From: Pagrus major
Lineage: Eukaryota > Chordata > Actinopteri > Spariformes > Sparidae
Direction of reading: 5' to 3'
Assembly (NCBI RefSeq): GCF_040436345.1
Contig: NC_133221.1
Location: 23,585,165 to 23,649,164 of the forward strand
Length of the DNA stretch: 64,000 nt
Position numbers and translations under genes: made by a program. The notes under the pieces were generated by a model. The model was not told the origin of the DNA, made no database searches, and saw only the letters and a program-made list of their open reading frames with translations. This document shows, one piece after another, positions 22,001 to 50,255 of this stretch. The first letter of the stretch is position 1; each line of letters opens with the position of its first letter.

Positions 22001-24855
22001 ATTTTTACTTGAAAAATGACATTAACAATGAATCTACTATCAAAATAGTTGGCAACCAATTTTCTTTCAATCGACTAATCAATGCAGCTCTATTGTATGC
22101 AGATGTAAATGTCTGAACTCATTCCTCTTTGCTGACTCACCTCCTTCTCTCTGCGTCTTGTGGGTCTGTCCCTGGCAGGCTGATGGTGATGGAGGAGGGC
22201 GCCCCAACGTCATATCTCTTCACCATCTTCCTGCACACCTTAATCTTCACCAGGGCGGCGTGGACCAGTCCCGCCAGCAGCCCCACAGCCGGCTGCAGCG
22301 CCTCAGGGAAGAAACTAGCGAAGGCAAAGTGGTCCGACATGTCGCCGCGACCCCGGCTGTGCCTTTGGTAAAAGCGCAGGTAGACCCAGCCTGACAGGGC
22401 GCCGTAACTGAACGCAGCCAGGGGGGCGGAGCTGTCGAGGAGCCCAGACAGGCGCAGTAAGGCCAGGAGGAGGAGGACCAAAGCCGGTGCTGCTTTGAGT
22501 CTCACCTGAGATGACAGGCAAAGACAGATTTTAATTATTGTGAACAGAAATCATCAGACAAAGGGACAGCTGGCATTCTGTCTACAGACCACCATGACTG
22601 CCAGTTCCCACAGTTCACTCAAGTCAGCTAGATTCAGGAACTGGAACACCAAACAATAGCTGGTGTCACGCCAGGGCAGCAGGCCGCAGTCATAGTCAAA
22701 TGTACCAGAGTTTTGACAGAGCACATTTTCTAACCTGCTCAGCTGAGATGAAGGAGATTAGAGAGAAGTAACCCAGTTTTATACAAACTCATAACAAGCA
22801 CAAAAAGCCAAAATAATGGTGGCCAAAGTGGAGTGACCTGGTAGTTTTAGCAAATGTGTGCTTCAGCAAATAACTAAACCCTTCTGCGCACACTCAGTGT
22901 AAACTGCCCTGCAGAAGGGCATCAGATTTAATCTTAGAATGTAAATTAACAGATCACACTGTTGTCCAAATTTGGAAGAGAATCACATGCCTAAACCAGA
23001 GAACACAGGCCAAATAGGGCAAACACTCAACAGTTCAACTATTGGCCTGTAAACCACTGGCATATATAGCTTTAATACAACAGCATGATCACTGTATTCG
23101 TGTCTAATTTGACTACCGGATACATGTGTGTTTACAAAATGATTAACCATTCTTACCACACCATGACACCATAAAAAATATAATTGGAGGAAGTGTTACT
23201 TGAATGTAACAAGAGTAAAAACAAAACACCAACAAACAAAACAAATGAAAACCTTCTGTTCAACAGGAAAACTAAAACAGAGATCACCAGAAACCAAGTG
23301 ACACAACAGTATTTATAGCAGTTTTGTGCCTACCCCAGCATTAAACACAGTTCAAGAATTGTGGAAGTCGTCCCACTCAAAGCTTAGTTCGATACTGTCA
23401 AATGTCTTTCACGCTTTTAGGTCGCAGGAAGTCCTTGAGACAAATAGATATTATATTGCATGAAGGGTTTGCAAAGTAATGTTTTTGTACATGGAGAAAA
23501 ACACAGTACACTGTTCAACCAGACTGACAACTGAAAGAGACAAAGACACCTCAGAGCAACATTTAAGTAAGAATATCATTAATCACCAGTTATTGGTAAA
23601 AGAAACTGGAAATTTAGCTTCAAAATTTGGTCAGATTTAAACAAGAACAGGTTCCTGTTTTATATGTCATGTGCTGAAAAATCACAGTTTAAACCTGTTC
23701 AATCTACCCTCTGGAAAGACTGCAGATAGCCAAAGGAAAACCAGGAGCTCAAATATTTAGAGTCAAATTGGAGTCGTTGTGGTTCAATAACGACTGAGGG
23801 TCAGCAAGGCTTTTTTTGGACTGGAAAACTAATTTATAATTGATAATCACATCAGCCAAAAGGAAGTTGTAATCATGTAATGATTCTTCTTTTGGGACAA
23901 AAACTTCTATGTATTGTTATTGTTACTGTTGTTATTCCAAACTTTTGAACAGTAGTGTACATTCACAAATGGTTTCTTGATTTGTGTAGTGTAACCTGTC
24001 GTGTGTACCCCAAGAAAACACTTGGAAGTCTTGTTGTCCTTACTCTATGTGTACCAATTGTGAAATTCTACATTAATTTAAACAAAAAACAAAGAAAAGT
24101 ATCTTTTATGCTATTTTGTGAATGTCATTGGGGGCATCCTTGATGTGTGCAGGCCATAATCTTACACAAGTTTGTTTATGTACACACCTCAAAGACTAGT
24201 GGTTATGTTTCCAGTGCTGTTTACATCTTGCTGGGCTACATTTTTCAATTTAACTATGCTGTCCCACTCCTCACTGGCCTGGTATTATTTGCAAGCTCTA
24301 TAAAGGAACATGCCGCTTGCCAACAAGCATTAAGGAATTACTTTCATTATTTGTTAGCCTCACCTGTGGCACTCTGAGCACTGTCGTATCCCCCATGGTC
24401 TGCTTCAGTGCCACCAGGACACCTCCCAGGAACCCAGCTGCTCCGTGCACGCGCACAGCAAACAAATAGTCCAGGTCAAAGGTGGCCACATAAGTGAGGA
24501 GGTAGGAAAGGCCTGCCAGGAGGCCTGCAGACACATTGACCACTGCGAAGAAGATCAGGAGCTCCAGAGCGCCCCACAGAGGCTCCAGCAGGCGCCCACA
24601 GGCCATGATTGTCCCAACATTGGCTGCCACACCCCAGACGTGTTGCTCCACCACCCCATGGGTAACCAGTGTCCACACCCAGAAGTTGGGTGGAAAGAGG
24701 TAGCCTGGGGTCACGCCCAGTGCGTATGGAGTGTCGACGGCCCATGACAACAGATAGAGGAGAACCACCACAGCACTTATAGTTTTTACCACCACACTGG
24801 TGCTGGCAAGGGCAGCCAGGAAGTGCTGTCGAGCCACCGGCAGGTAACGATTCAT
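18717..24855 (-). CDS. tmem115: TMEM115, Golgi rhomboid-like membrane protein, complete
   Basis: Exons 24364-24855, 22141-22505 and 18717-19023 join in frame to 387 codons. The start [11 protein letters not shown] lines up with the start I recall for human TMEM115, and the ATG has A at -3. The family is a catalytically dead rhomboid-like, multi-pass Golgi protein linked to retrograde traffic and the COG complex. Hydrophobic segments are visible at about residues 15-35, 100-125 and 145-160 and in exon 2 ([14 protein letters not shown]). Family hallmarks are [67 protein letters not shown] and [20 protein letters not shown]. The cytosolic tail is Ser-rich with an acidic run and ends SFEDAPSRS; it is longer than the human tail as I recall it. 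Confidence 0.97.
19375..19760. repeat. possible decayed interspersed repeat
   Basis: Contains the words CAAGGTCCCGATTGGATTGG, TCGGTTACAATACC and TTTTGCTCGGATATGAAAG. They resemble a diverged fish repeat built on GATTCGATT-type words. Neither end is clear, and the identification rests on recall. Confidence 0.3.
19827..19853 (+). repeat. (TG)n microsatellite, 27 bp
   Basis: A pure TG run within tmem115 intron 2. It reads as (CA)n in the transcript. Confidence 0.95.
20640..21560 (+). pseudogene. broken Tc1/mariner transposase, antisense in tmem115 intron 2
   Basis: Plus-strand fragments read through an HTH-like region ([26 protein letters not shown], then [20 protein letters not shown]) and then through catalytic blocks ([48 protein letters not shown]). 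The DDE residues (WSDES, DDN, PIENLW) are still readable, but the gene is dead. An internal deletion joins the HTH part directly before WSDES, a frameshift precedes DDN, and two stop codons interrupt the block after IVKE. The family cuts and pastes at TA sites. I could not find intact inverted repeats, so the outer limits are approximate. Confidence 0.85.
21755..22092. mobile_element. small non-autonomous TIR element
   Basis: Begins TAGGGCTGCAACTAA and ends with the near-inverse AATGCAGCTCTA (TAGAGCTGCATT on the minus strand). TA bases at both ends could be a target duplication. Internal words such as TTAAGAAGCTGGA and ATCAAAATAGTTGGC match a very common fish element as I recall it. There is no coding sequence. 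It lies 48 bases from the exon 2 donor of tmem115. Confidence 0.7.
22141..22505 (-). CDS. tmem115: tmem115 coding exon 2
   Basis: The acceptor is TGTCATCTCAG, followed by GTGAGACTC, which encodes VRL. The exon carries the last hydrophobic segment, the [20 protein letters not shown] loop and [20 protein letters not shown], and ends in DAERR plus AG of a split Arg codon. The donor is AG|GTGAGT. Confidence 0.95.
22506..24363 (-). other. tmem115 intron 1, flanked by a short direct repeat
   Basis: A 1.86 kb AT-rich intron. Both borders read CAG|GTGAG-R-CT, that is, the first bases of the intron repeat the first bases of exon 2. No terminal inverted repeats or coding were seen inside. See findings. 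Confidence 0.85.
24364..24855 (-). CDS. tmem115: tmem115 coding exon 1
   Basis: Encodes residues 1-164, from [11 protein letters not shown] to TTVLRVPQ, with the rhomboid-like membrane core. The donor is CAG|GTGAGG at 24363-24362, phase 0. Reading on into the intron gives VRLT, which mimics the VRLK that opens exon 2. Confidence 0.95.
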
Positions 24856-25880
24856 TGTGGTCTGTTTGGAGGAGGATCCTTCTTGAGCAAACCAGCTCAA
24901 GGGAGCGTAACAGCAGATCAGTTGCCTCAGGTGCAGCAGATGTTGGATGCTGGTGTGAGATTAATAATGCCAAGCAGAACAGGTGACACCTGTATGTCCT
25001 GACAGCATCAAAATCCACACTTCTCTGTGAGCCTTCATTCGGGATTTCAAAGGGGGTACAGATAGCTTTGGTAATCAAATCATTACGTCCTATTCTTTCT
25101 GGTCCAACCAGGTAAGACACTTTGGGCTGCAGTAGATAAGCCTGAAGGTGTGATAACCTTAGCTAGGAGACCTTCTGATCTAGCTGGCTGGCTGGCGACC
25201 TTCAGACGGTGTTGACAGAAGCAGAACAAGCTTACAAATCACCACCAGGTAGCAGGCAGGTGGTAGGGTCCAAGTATGCAAATCCTAAATCAAACAAATG
25301 TAGCTAAGTGCCAACTTCTTAAGAGGACCTCGGCGGAGTTAGCTTGTAAACACAGGAGAGCTAATGTTAGCTAGCTGTCAAACTGAAAGCCTATTGAGTT
25401 ACGCTGATTGATATCCTCCACAGAGGAGCAGGAGAGGTTATGTCTTCGTTTGATTACAATAAACGGCAGCTCGCGTCCGTAAAACCTGACCGTGCAAACT
25501 AACCCACGTAGCTCATGTCCCGGTCCTGTGCGATCTCTCGGCCCCGTGTCTACCGGGCTAGCCCGAGGATTTCCCGTAGCTAGCAACAGGCCTTCAAAAC
25601 AATGTTAGAAACGCTTCTGTACCGTCGTCAAACCGCGTATTCTTCACAGGCTTTTCATACTACCTTCTTCCTCTTCATTCGTTTGTCTTATTGTTCTTCC
25701 GTCTTTTGAGAGCAGGTCGCCGGGGAGAATTATATTATTTTGGCAGGCACTCCTCCTCCCAGTTACACCACTCAGCTACTGACCTGCGCCGTCTGCCACC
25801 GTCATCAACACTCAGGGAAAAAACGTCAAGTCACGTAACAGCAGAGCACGCTGGGAAAGCGAGTTCTCGACTAATGACGT
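24856..25880 (-). promoter_or_regulatory. tmem115 leader and CpG-rich promoter
   Basis: The stretch upstream of the ATG becomes CpG-rich from about 25330 to 25870. Minus-strand motifs are TTTCCCAGCGTGCTCTGC (25841-25860, ZNF143-like) and GTTACGTGAC (25830-25839, E-box/CLEAR-like). A donor AAG|GTAGTA at 25664/25663 could end an untranslated first exon, but a continuous leader is also possible. A GTTAGCTAGC-type cluster sits near 25365-25376. The start site is not fixed. Confidence 0.45.
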
Positions 25881-25889
25881 ATCCAGTAC

Positions 25890-26560
25890 GCCAGGATGAC
25901 AGTAAGATGTAAGTTTAGCCGAGTTAAAATGTATTCAGTAGATGACTTCGTTTATATTTATACCTGTTTGGTGAGCTAGCAATTGCCTGTCGTGGAAAGC
26001 AGCTAAATACATTTATTCAAGTGTTGTAAGTACAGTTTTCAAGTTTATTTACATTTTCTGGTTGCCTTCTTCAATACGTCAACTCCACCTCAGTTCAGAG
26101 GGAAATGTCTTACCTTTTCCTGCGGTGCATTTATTCGACAGCTATAGTTGGGCTACTTCTTACTTTGCAGATACATATATTTAATAAAAAAGGACTTTAA
26201 CTTGTCCTACCTTATTTTTTGGTTATCATCAAATAATCATTAAAGATATTATTTTTTCTCTCACTGCTGGTAGTTGCATAGTTTTTTCCTCATAAATTGG
26301 AAATGTATTTAAATGGGTGGTAACTGAATTCATAATAACCTTGTTATTAGTGTGGTAGGAATGCCCCCTCCCCTTTCTCCAATGCTATTATTTCTATAGA
26401 ATATTAGGTCAAACACTTCCTTCAGTTATGTTTATGATTATGATATTTAGGCTAGTAATATTATTGTTCACTTTAAAATGTCTGCTTTGTGTATTTGGTC
26501 TCCGAACAAGCTCATCCTTTTGTTTCTTCGTTGAAGTGACACAAAAACACACAAAAATAA
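25890..26560. other. intergenic gap between rad54l2 and tmem115
   Basis: About 0.7 kb of AT-rich sequence between the tmem115 promoter and the rad54l2 poly(A) site. I see no feature in it. Confidence 0.6.
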
Positions 26561-26576
26561 CACAGATGCATTCATT

Positions 26577-26582
26577 TTTATT
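26577..26582 (-). terminator. rad54l2 poly(A) signal
   Basis: The minus strand reads AATAAA, then about 20 bases later TGTGTTATTTTTGTGTG with TTTTTGTGTCAC, a textbook GU-rich downstream element. It is the best poly(A) site between the rad54l2 stop and the tmem115 promoter and gives a 3' UTR of about 4.7 kb. Confidence 0.65.
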
Positions 26583-29500
26583 CTAAACAATCAGAACTCA
26601 CAGTTACTGTCACCCACAGTTACAAAAGAGGACGCACCACATACAAATAGGTTGCAACAGGGAAACATGGAACAAGGACACAGACTGAACAGCAGCCTTC
26701 AGTCAGAGTTTACAGAAACAAAGATCACTGCCAGCACTGAATATAAAAAGAAAAATCAGAGATTCATGTGATGATATTCTTTGTGCTTCGTGGTACAGGC
26801 TGTGTAGTTTCCCCAAAAATTAAGCACTCACACACCTTTATACACCACCAGCCAACCACTGATTTATTTCTGGCTGTGGCTGATAAATTTAATTACTCTG
26901 GCTTATAAATTTGATTTGGAGGCACAACTGAGTTTTAGATTCCTCGGTCTATAGTGATAGTGGATGTGAATTTAGCTATTTACAGTCAATGCGGCTGGTA
27001 AATCGGTGTGTAATAGTTCTGGATCAAATGAGATCTAGTGGAAGTGCAGGTGTACATACACAACCAAGACAGGTAGTCAATCAGTGTGTCTCTGCAAAGC
27101 CATCATCCTGTGTGTCAACAGGACATTCATCAAATGGCCACATTTGACCTCATTGGAGATGGAAGGTAAATATCCATTTTCTTTTCTTTTGGTGGGTACA
27201 ATTAACTATATATGAGCCAAAAAATTTACTGAAAGTAACATTCAGGAGACAAACTTGTTGGTTCACACACACAGAAACTCCACTATGTGACTGACCGATC
27301 ATTTCAGTAGGATGTGGAAAGCAGGCCAGCACAAACCAAACCTAAATTTCATCCTTGATGTTACGCTGAATTAATTTTCTTACAACTACATTAAAAGATC
27401 AGGATAATCAAATATACTGCCAGAAGCAATGACATTGAATGTATTGACATCTATATAAATTAATCAACTAAATTGAGATCAGCTATTTTTAGCTGGCCCA
27501 ATTCCTGCTGTAAACAAAAAGTCTTTCTAAAATGTTGGCAATTCATTTTGTAATTTGGCCTATCAGACTACCAGCTTTCAAAATCTCCTGTATTTTATGT
27601 TTTGTTTCAACCATATTGTAAAAGTAGGCTTCAAAATAAATTCAAATAATGAATTAACCGATATTTATATTGGTTCATTTAGAGTCAAAGCTCATCTCTT
27701 TTTCAAGGTAAGGAAAATCTAAAACATCATTAAAACTACACAAGAATAGTTTTTCCATGTCTTCTTGATATTATCTGCAATGTGTTCTAAAGAAATCAAT
27801 GAACAGAATAAAGTAATATCTGGAGCTAACTCCAGATTGACTTTTTAAAATTTTTTTAAATCATGTTTGAATATTTATCGAAGGAAAGAGACAAACAAAC
27901 CAACAGGTACTAAACTGACCATGAACTGTGCGGTACATCAGACAGTACAGTACAGTTGCTGTTGCCTGTGCAAGTTTAAGGGCTTTTTAGTTAATTTTCT
28001 TTCTTAAAAGGAGCCCAGAGTGATTCTACTGTCTGTCTACTGTTAAGATTACACCTGTACTAACTGACAATAAGCATGCAAAGTTTTGTTACGTCAAGAC
28101 AAATATAATATACTAGTAGTTTACAGTGCATAAATATGTCATGTTTATGTATTATAGGGTTGTGGTTGAGAACAATGTATATTTTTATATTCTTCTCTCC
28201 ATGTGACTGTAAAACTGTCCAAGTGGAAGCACTTTTCCTCTCAACTTAACATGTGCTCGGTTGCCTGTGTGTGTGTGTCAGGGAGAGACAAAGGGAGGGT
28301 ACGTACTACATCTGCTACTACTATTGATGTAAAGAAATTAGGAAATGTATTATTTAGAACATGTTTCTTTTTATTTACAAACTTCAAAAAAAACAAAAGG
28401 ATCTAAAAGTAATCCAAGGTCATACACATTATCCATTGATAAACTACACAACAGGCTTTGACTAGAGCCAATCCTCAAAGACAGCAGCTTTAATCTTCTC
28501 CTCGGCTAAAATGGAATTGAGACTGTCGGCCCGGCTCGTCCGGCCGAATCGATTTGTATAAATAAATATGTAAATTCAAGTAGAAAGCTGTGAAATAAGA
28601 AGAGCGGTCAGTCGGCGCAGCAGGCGCCTTAGCTGACGACCAAACAGTTCAACACTGAGGAAACTCACTTGTTTGCCGTCATTGGGATAACACAGATGGA
28701 CATTTCTGGCGATATGGTAATGAGCAACCAAAGAAAAAAACAAAACAAAAACAATGAGAAGCACTTGATATCATTATTTTCTTTTGTTTAAGCTGATGTG
28801 TGGTTGGGCTGCCTCAGTTTCTGACCCATTACTTGTGAATTAGCTTCATTTACATGCACAGAAATGGCTCATATTCAGATGAAATACTTGGATTTGTATC
28901 CCAACTGTGAACAAACATGTCCGCCAGGATATTATCATAGATAAGAGAGAGGTTTTAACATAGATCAGTATCACGGCTAATATCACAGTATCCCTGATGT
29001 CCTTTTTTGGGTTTCTTATAATCAAGAGTTGATCAGCGTGATCATAAATGGGATATGATATCGCGTCTTCTTAAAGATGCTCTCCTGGCTATTCATGTGC
29101 ACAGTAACGCACTAATTGGTTGGTCCACATGCAAGTTCTGCACAGGTTCACATGCTCTGGGTCAGACTGGCAGATCATCACTTCTGCAAGAGTTTTCCAT
29201 CTGTAGTAACAACAATATGAGCATACAAAATAAAGAAAAGCAACAAAAGGAAACCAAAAAAAAAACATTGTACAAAAATAAAAATACAAATGAATAAATA
29301 TGCACCGTCATAAATAAATTAATTTGGTAAATTCAAACATTGTAAAAAGAGGAGAACAAAAAATGAAAACATAAGTAAACTAACAAAATACACAAAAGAG
29401 AAAGAACAGGAAATGCTTAGTCTTTCACTGATTTTCCACAAAAGAGCTGGTGATTCTTAAAGCTCTCGCTGCAGCCATTTTAGAGGAGAAGATTTCCCAC

Positions 29501-31306
29501 ACAAGGACAGATCAGTTTGTGTGATCAGAGGGGATCAATCGGAACAGCAGAACGATGGTTAATGGTTTATCTAAAGGGAACTTGGTCACATGATGAAGCT
29601 TTCAACCAGCCTACAGACGTATACAGATTTGTGTCTCTTTTACAGTGCAGTACAGTGTACAGTGTTACCTGCAAGGTCATACAGAGAGATGGATATGTAC
29701 TTCTTGACTGTGGAGAGAGCGTGTTGCTGCGGTGGTTTTTTTAGTCTGCTCTACATTATTTGGTCTCTGAAGACACAATCCTCTATGCTGGAGGTTTCTG
29801 ATGTGCTTGTTCATTTCATGTTTTCTTTTCTTTTGTCTTTTTGGCAAAGCTACACCATCTCTCCAAAAGAATAAAAAAAAAAATCAGTTTGGTTTCAGCA
29901 GAGCAGAGGTGGAATATGTGTCAGTCACCAAACCGAGCAACACAAGCTTCTATTTATTTTACTTTTTTTCTTTTTAAACGATTCCTTTTGTAACCCTTAA
30001 GAACACAACACACAGATACGAACACAGTAACGACACAAGCGCAACCAAAAAACTTGCGAGCTTAATTCCTCTGGGGTTTGTACGAATACATATATAGGCT
30101 TGAGTGAGTGTTTTGCATCGTTTTTCGCTAGGCTACAGTAAGACTGGGTGAGATTCAGAGAGCCGCAGTGACCGCCCGTCTCTCTTTACCTCTCCTCTCT
30201 CACAGTTAACATTCAGAAAGATGGAGGCAAAAAGGCATTTTCTGTTGGTTGTTTCTCCGCTACAAGGAGGACACCTCGCAAGAACACAGTTTTTTTTTCT
30301 CCTCATTTTCACCTGGGTGTTTTTAGGCAATGATTTTTCTTTAAAAAGTAAAAGAGATTACATATATATAAAAAAAGAAGAAAAATCAGATCTTCCCACG
30401 TCTGATGCCTAAATAGAAGGAGTCTTTTCAAAAAGGCCTGGTTTAAAGGCATTTGATTAAGCATACATTCTTTCATTAGAGTTTTAAGGTTTCAGTAATT
30501 GTCTTTAACCTCATCCTCAACAAGCCTCTTCATCAATAATTCAAGATGATCCTGTTTTCTTTTTTTTTCTTCAAGGACAAAAACGTACAATACCCCCTGT
30601 CCTGGCAGTGAATTATTGAGTTAAATCAAAATGCTTTCTCAAAGTTCTGTTTGATCTTTTACCCTTTCTTTTACCATTTTAAGAAGAGTTCAGTAGCAAT
30701 ATTCGACAAGTGACAGACAATACCATTTCAGTTACTGATATTTAACAAATGTTACTACCAGCTAACTTAATTATCAAACCTTTTTTTTTTTGTATAAGCA
30801 ATTCCACCCTACTGTCGTCTTTATAATTAGCTGAAAATAAGCAAAAGAGTCTCAACATGTAGCAAAGCTGCAACTAGAATCTCTAAAGTCAACAGTACAA
30901 CTAGTGGCCATTTGTGGTCACTGCAGGCCCACACTCAGCAGTACTAAGTCCAGTGATTAGTATTTCAATGCCAGTATTGGACAAAACTTGGAAGCCCAAA
31001 GTCCTAAGATTATCATTTTCTTCTTCCATCTGGAGCTTTTTTATCTTCCGATATTCAGCATCAAGATTTGTCGCTCTGTGTTCGCTTGCCACTCAGACGG
31101 TTTCTCCAAGGCAGTAGAGACGAACAGAGGAATCACTTTAGCAGGGGCTCAGATGTCATCGCTTCAATTGTCTTTTATTTTTTGCCCATTTCCCTCGCGG
31201 CCTCAGCCACGGGCTCTTTGGAGCCTTCATCCTGGCAAATAGGATGTCATCCTATTTTGATGATTATTAAATTGAATCAAGCTCAAACAACCACATCGTT
31301 CACCTG
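26583..31306 (-). other. rad54l2: rad54l2 3' untranslated region
   Basis: Long AT-rich stretch after the rad54l2 stop with no coding sequence. It includes minus-strand overlapping GTACTGTACTGT words (near 27943-27956) that match the miR-101/miR-144 seed. T-rich and A-rich tracts are frequent. The extent is inferred from the poly(A) signal at 26577. Confidence 0.6.
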
Positions 31307-48072
<16,766 letters not shown>

Positions 48073-48820
48073 CTGTGCGAGGACAACAGGAAGAGAAGAA
48101 AGGAAAAGTTATTGAAAGAGTTGTGAAAATAAAGTTTCAGGAATCGACTATGAATTTAATTCCCAAAAATTCCCACCTCTAGCAAAGCACAAATCCTGCT
48201 GTTGTATCATAAATTGATACTGAACATACTGTGTAAAAATACAGTATTGTATAATAAACTTCTGAGTGCTTCCACAACTGAGGAGCCTGTTTCAGGTGTT
48301 CACAAATGAGCAGCAAATAAAACCATAACAAAATATTCCCAACTGCCACAACCAGGACACCCTCCCTTTAAAGCTCAGGTGGTTGTGTCATTAGATGAGT
48401 ACAGTCGGGCCCTCTGGGCGTCCAGTAACGCCTCACCACCTGTAAGTGCTCCCAGCACACACCTATTAATTATAACTGTCAGTACAACAGGAAGATATAA
48501 ATCGTATACATGAATTATTGGGTAATGTGAACAATCCAAGTCAAACATGCAAATCCTCCCATCAAGCACGCAGACACTGTTAATGCATCAGCACTGTCTG
48601 CTTCCATTACGATGTTATTCACTGTACAGTTAACATGTTTGTCCACGTTCAGGCAGGTGTGTGATGAGATTTTCCTCGTCCATAAAAATAAGACAGGGAC
48701 GTTACTTGGTAAAGCACAGACTGTTATTTCTCTTTTACCAAAAGTGCAGTTTATGAATTTTGGGGACAAACCACAATCGTTCTTTCTCAAGAGACTCTCT
48801 GGTCACCATTATTAAAAATA

Positions 48821-49091
48821 TTAAAGGGGCACTATGTAGCTTTGGAGAAGAAATTCAAACTATTAATGAGGTAACACTAAGAAACAGAAATATGTATTTT
48901 TTCCCCAGAACACTGTTTGAAGCTAGAAAAGGTGGCAGGGTACGCCACATATAAACAAAGTAAAGCAGTATGAAATGGTGTTGTCCTTTAAGGTCAGTTT
49001 GTTTATTCAGTTTATTCAGTCATGAAAAAGTTTGTTGAGGCATCTCTTCTGATTAAATTTCCTTCCCCAAAACTACAAAGTGCACCTTTAA
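48821..49091. mobile_element. 271-bp MITE with TIRs and TTAA at both ends
   Basis: The left end is TTAAAGGGGCACTATGTAGC and the right end is the inverse of TTAAAGGTGCACTTTGTAGT. The two 20-base ends match at 17 positions, and both begin with TTAA, the target site used by piggyBac-type transposons. There is no coding sequence. Confidence 0.7.
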
Positions 49092-49688
49092 GGCACAAAA
49101 TCACTCATTTGCCACTTAAAAAAAATCCAATAGTGTTTTTGTGTATATAAGATCAAAGATTAACCAAAGGAATCATTAAATTACATTTTAATGAAATGGT
49201 GAAATGTCAATCTATTCACACATCTTGCAGCATGTCTTATTCATCTGGACTTGTTTTTCGAGCTGCTGACATCTTTCCAATTACGCCTTCATCAAAATGG
49301 TTCGACTCGTTCGAGCAGCCAGAGCCTGTAAGTTTTCAAATCGATTCAAATTAACATTTAACTTTACTACATTTGGGAAACACCAAGAAGATTCCTCTCA
49401 TCCAGAGTCGAAGCATGCTTCAATACAAAATGGTGAAAACCTCACCGTATGGCACCTTTAACCCTCTTCAGTTGGTCTCACTTCTATTCTTCAATCTAGT
49501 TTTCTCTGTTTCTTCTACCCTCAATCTGCCTGTATTTCACTTTCACCTTTCTTCTTCTTATTCCCTCCTCCTCCTCTCCCTCTCTCAGTTGTTCTGGCAG
49601 AGACACACTGAACCAGATCTGAGGCTTATGTAAGAGCTGGATCATAAATATGGACGACTTATGAAACACAAGACAGGACACAAACACT

Positions 49689-49690
<2 letters not shown>

Positions 49691-49764
<74 letters not shown>

Positions 49765-49796
49765 TAAAACCACACACACACACACACACACACACA
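49691..49796 (+). repeat. compound (CA)36 + (CA)n microsatellite
   Basis: A pure CA run at 49691-49762, a short GATAAAAC break, then a second CA run at 49771-49796. Pyrimidine-rich sequence precedes it (49490-49590). Confidence 0.95.
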
Positions 49797-50026
49797 TTCC
49801 AGTGGACAAGTGGTCACATAACAATATAAATCAAAACACACACACACACAGACACACAAATGTGTAGGCCAGTCCAGCCAAGGATCTGCCTGGGATGAGT
49901 GAACAAACAAGGACACACTGCCAACACACACATGATTTTGAGTTTCAACACACGCACAAAGAAATGCCAAGAAGACATGTTCACTGCATGACACCTGGCA
50001 AACCTGCGTTTCAGTTTCCAACATTA

Positions 50027-50031
<5 letters not shown>

Positions 50032-50064
<33 letters not shown>
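50032..50064 (+). repeat. (AC)n microsatellite, 33 bp
   Basis: Perfect AC run. Confidence 0.95.
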
Positions 50065-50069
<5 letters not shown>

Positions 50070-50213
50070 CCCTAACATAATGGAGCATGGAGGCTGGTGA
50101 TGAGCTCAGTGCGAGTTGAAAAACAACTTACATAAAACGCCCCTTCAGTCCGAGACGTGATAACAAACTTCTTGATGTGGCTGCTAATGACACGAGCCAG
50201 TCACAGTACTGAA

Positions 50214-50215
<2 letters not shown>

Positions 50216-50252
<37 letters not shown>
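50216..50252 (+). repeat. (TG)n microsatellite, about 36 bp
   Basis: Perfect TG run. Confidence 0.95.

Positions 50253-50255
<3 letters not shown>

Larger units (their letters stand above)
19024..22140 (-). other. tmem115 intron 2
   Basis: A 3.1 kb intron holding a GT array (19827-19853), a broken Tc1-type transposon, a TIR element (21755-22092), a possible decayed repeat near 19375-19700 and a short GT run near 20299-20314. Confidence 0.85.

Noticed and set aside
24856..24900. An N-terminal extension of TMEM115 by 15 residues (SWFAQEGSSSKQTT)
   Set aside because: The first codon would be TTG, not ATG. The ATG at 24855 has a good context and matches the family start.
24476..25120. A 214-codon minus-strand frame upstream of and overlapping tmem115 exon 1
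   Set aside because: It overlaps the real exon in another frame and has no recognisable domain. The true start [11 protein letters not shown] is in a different frame.
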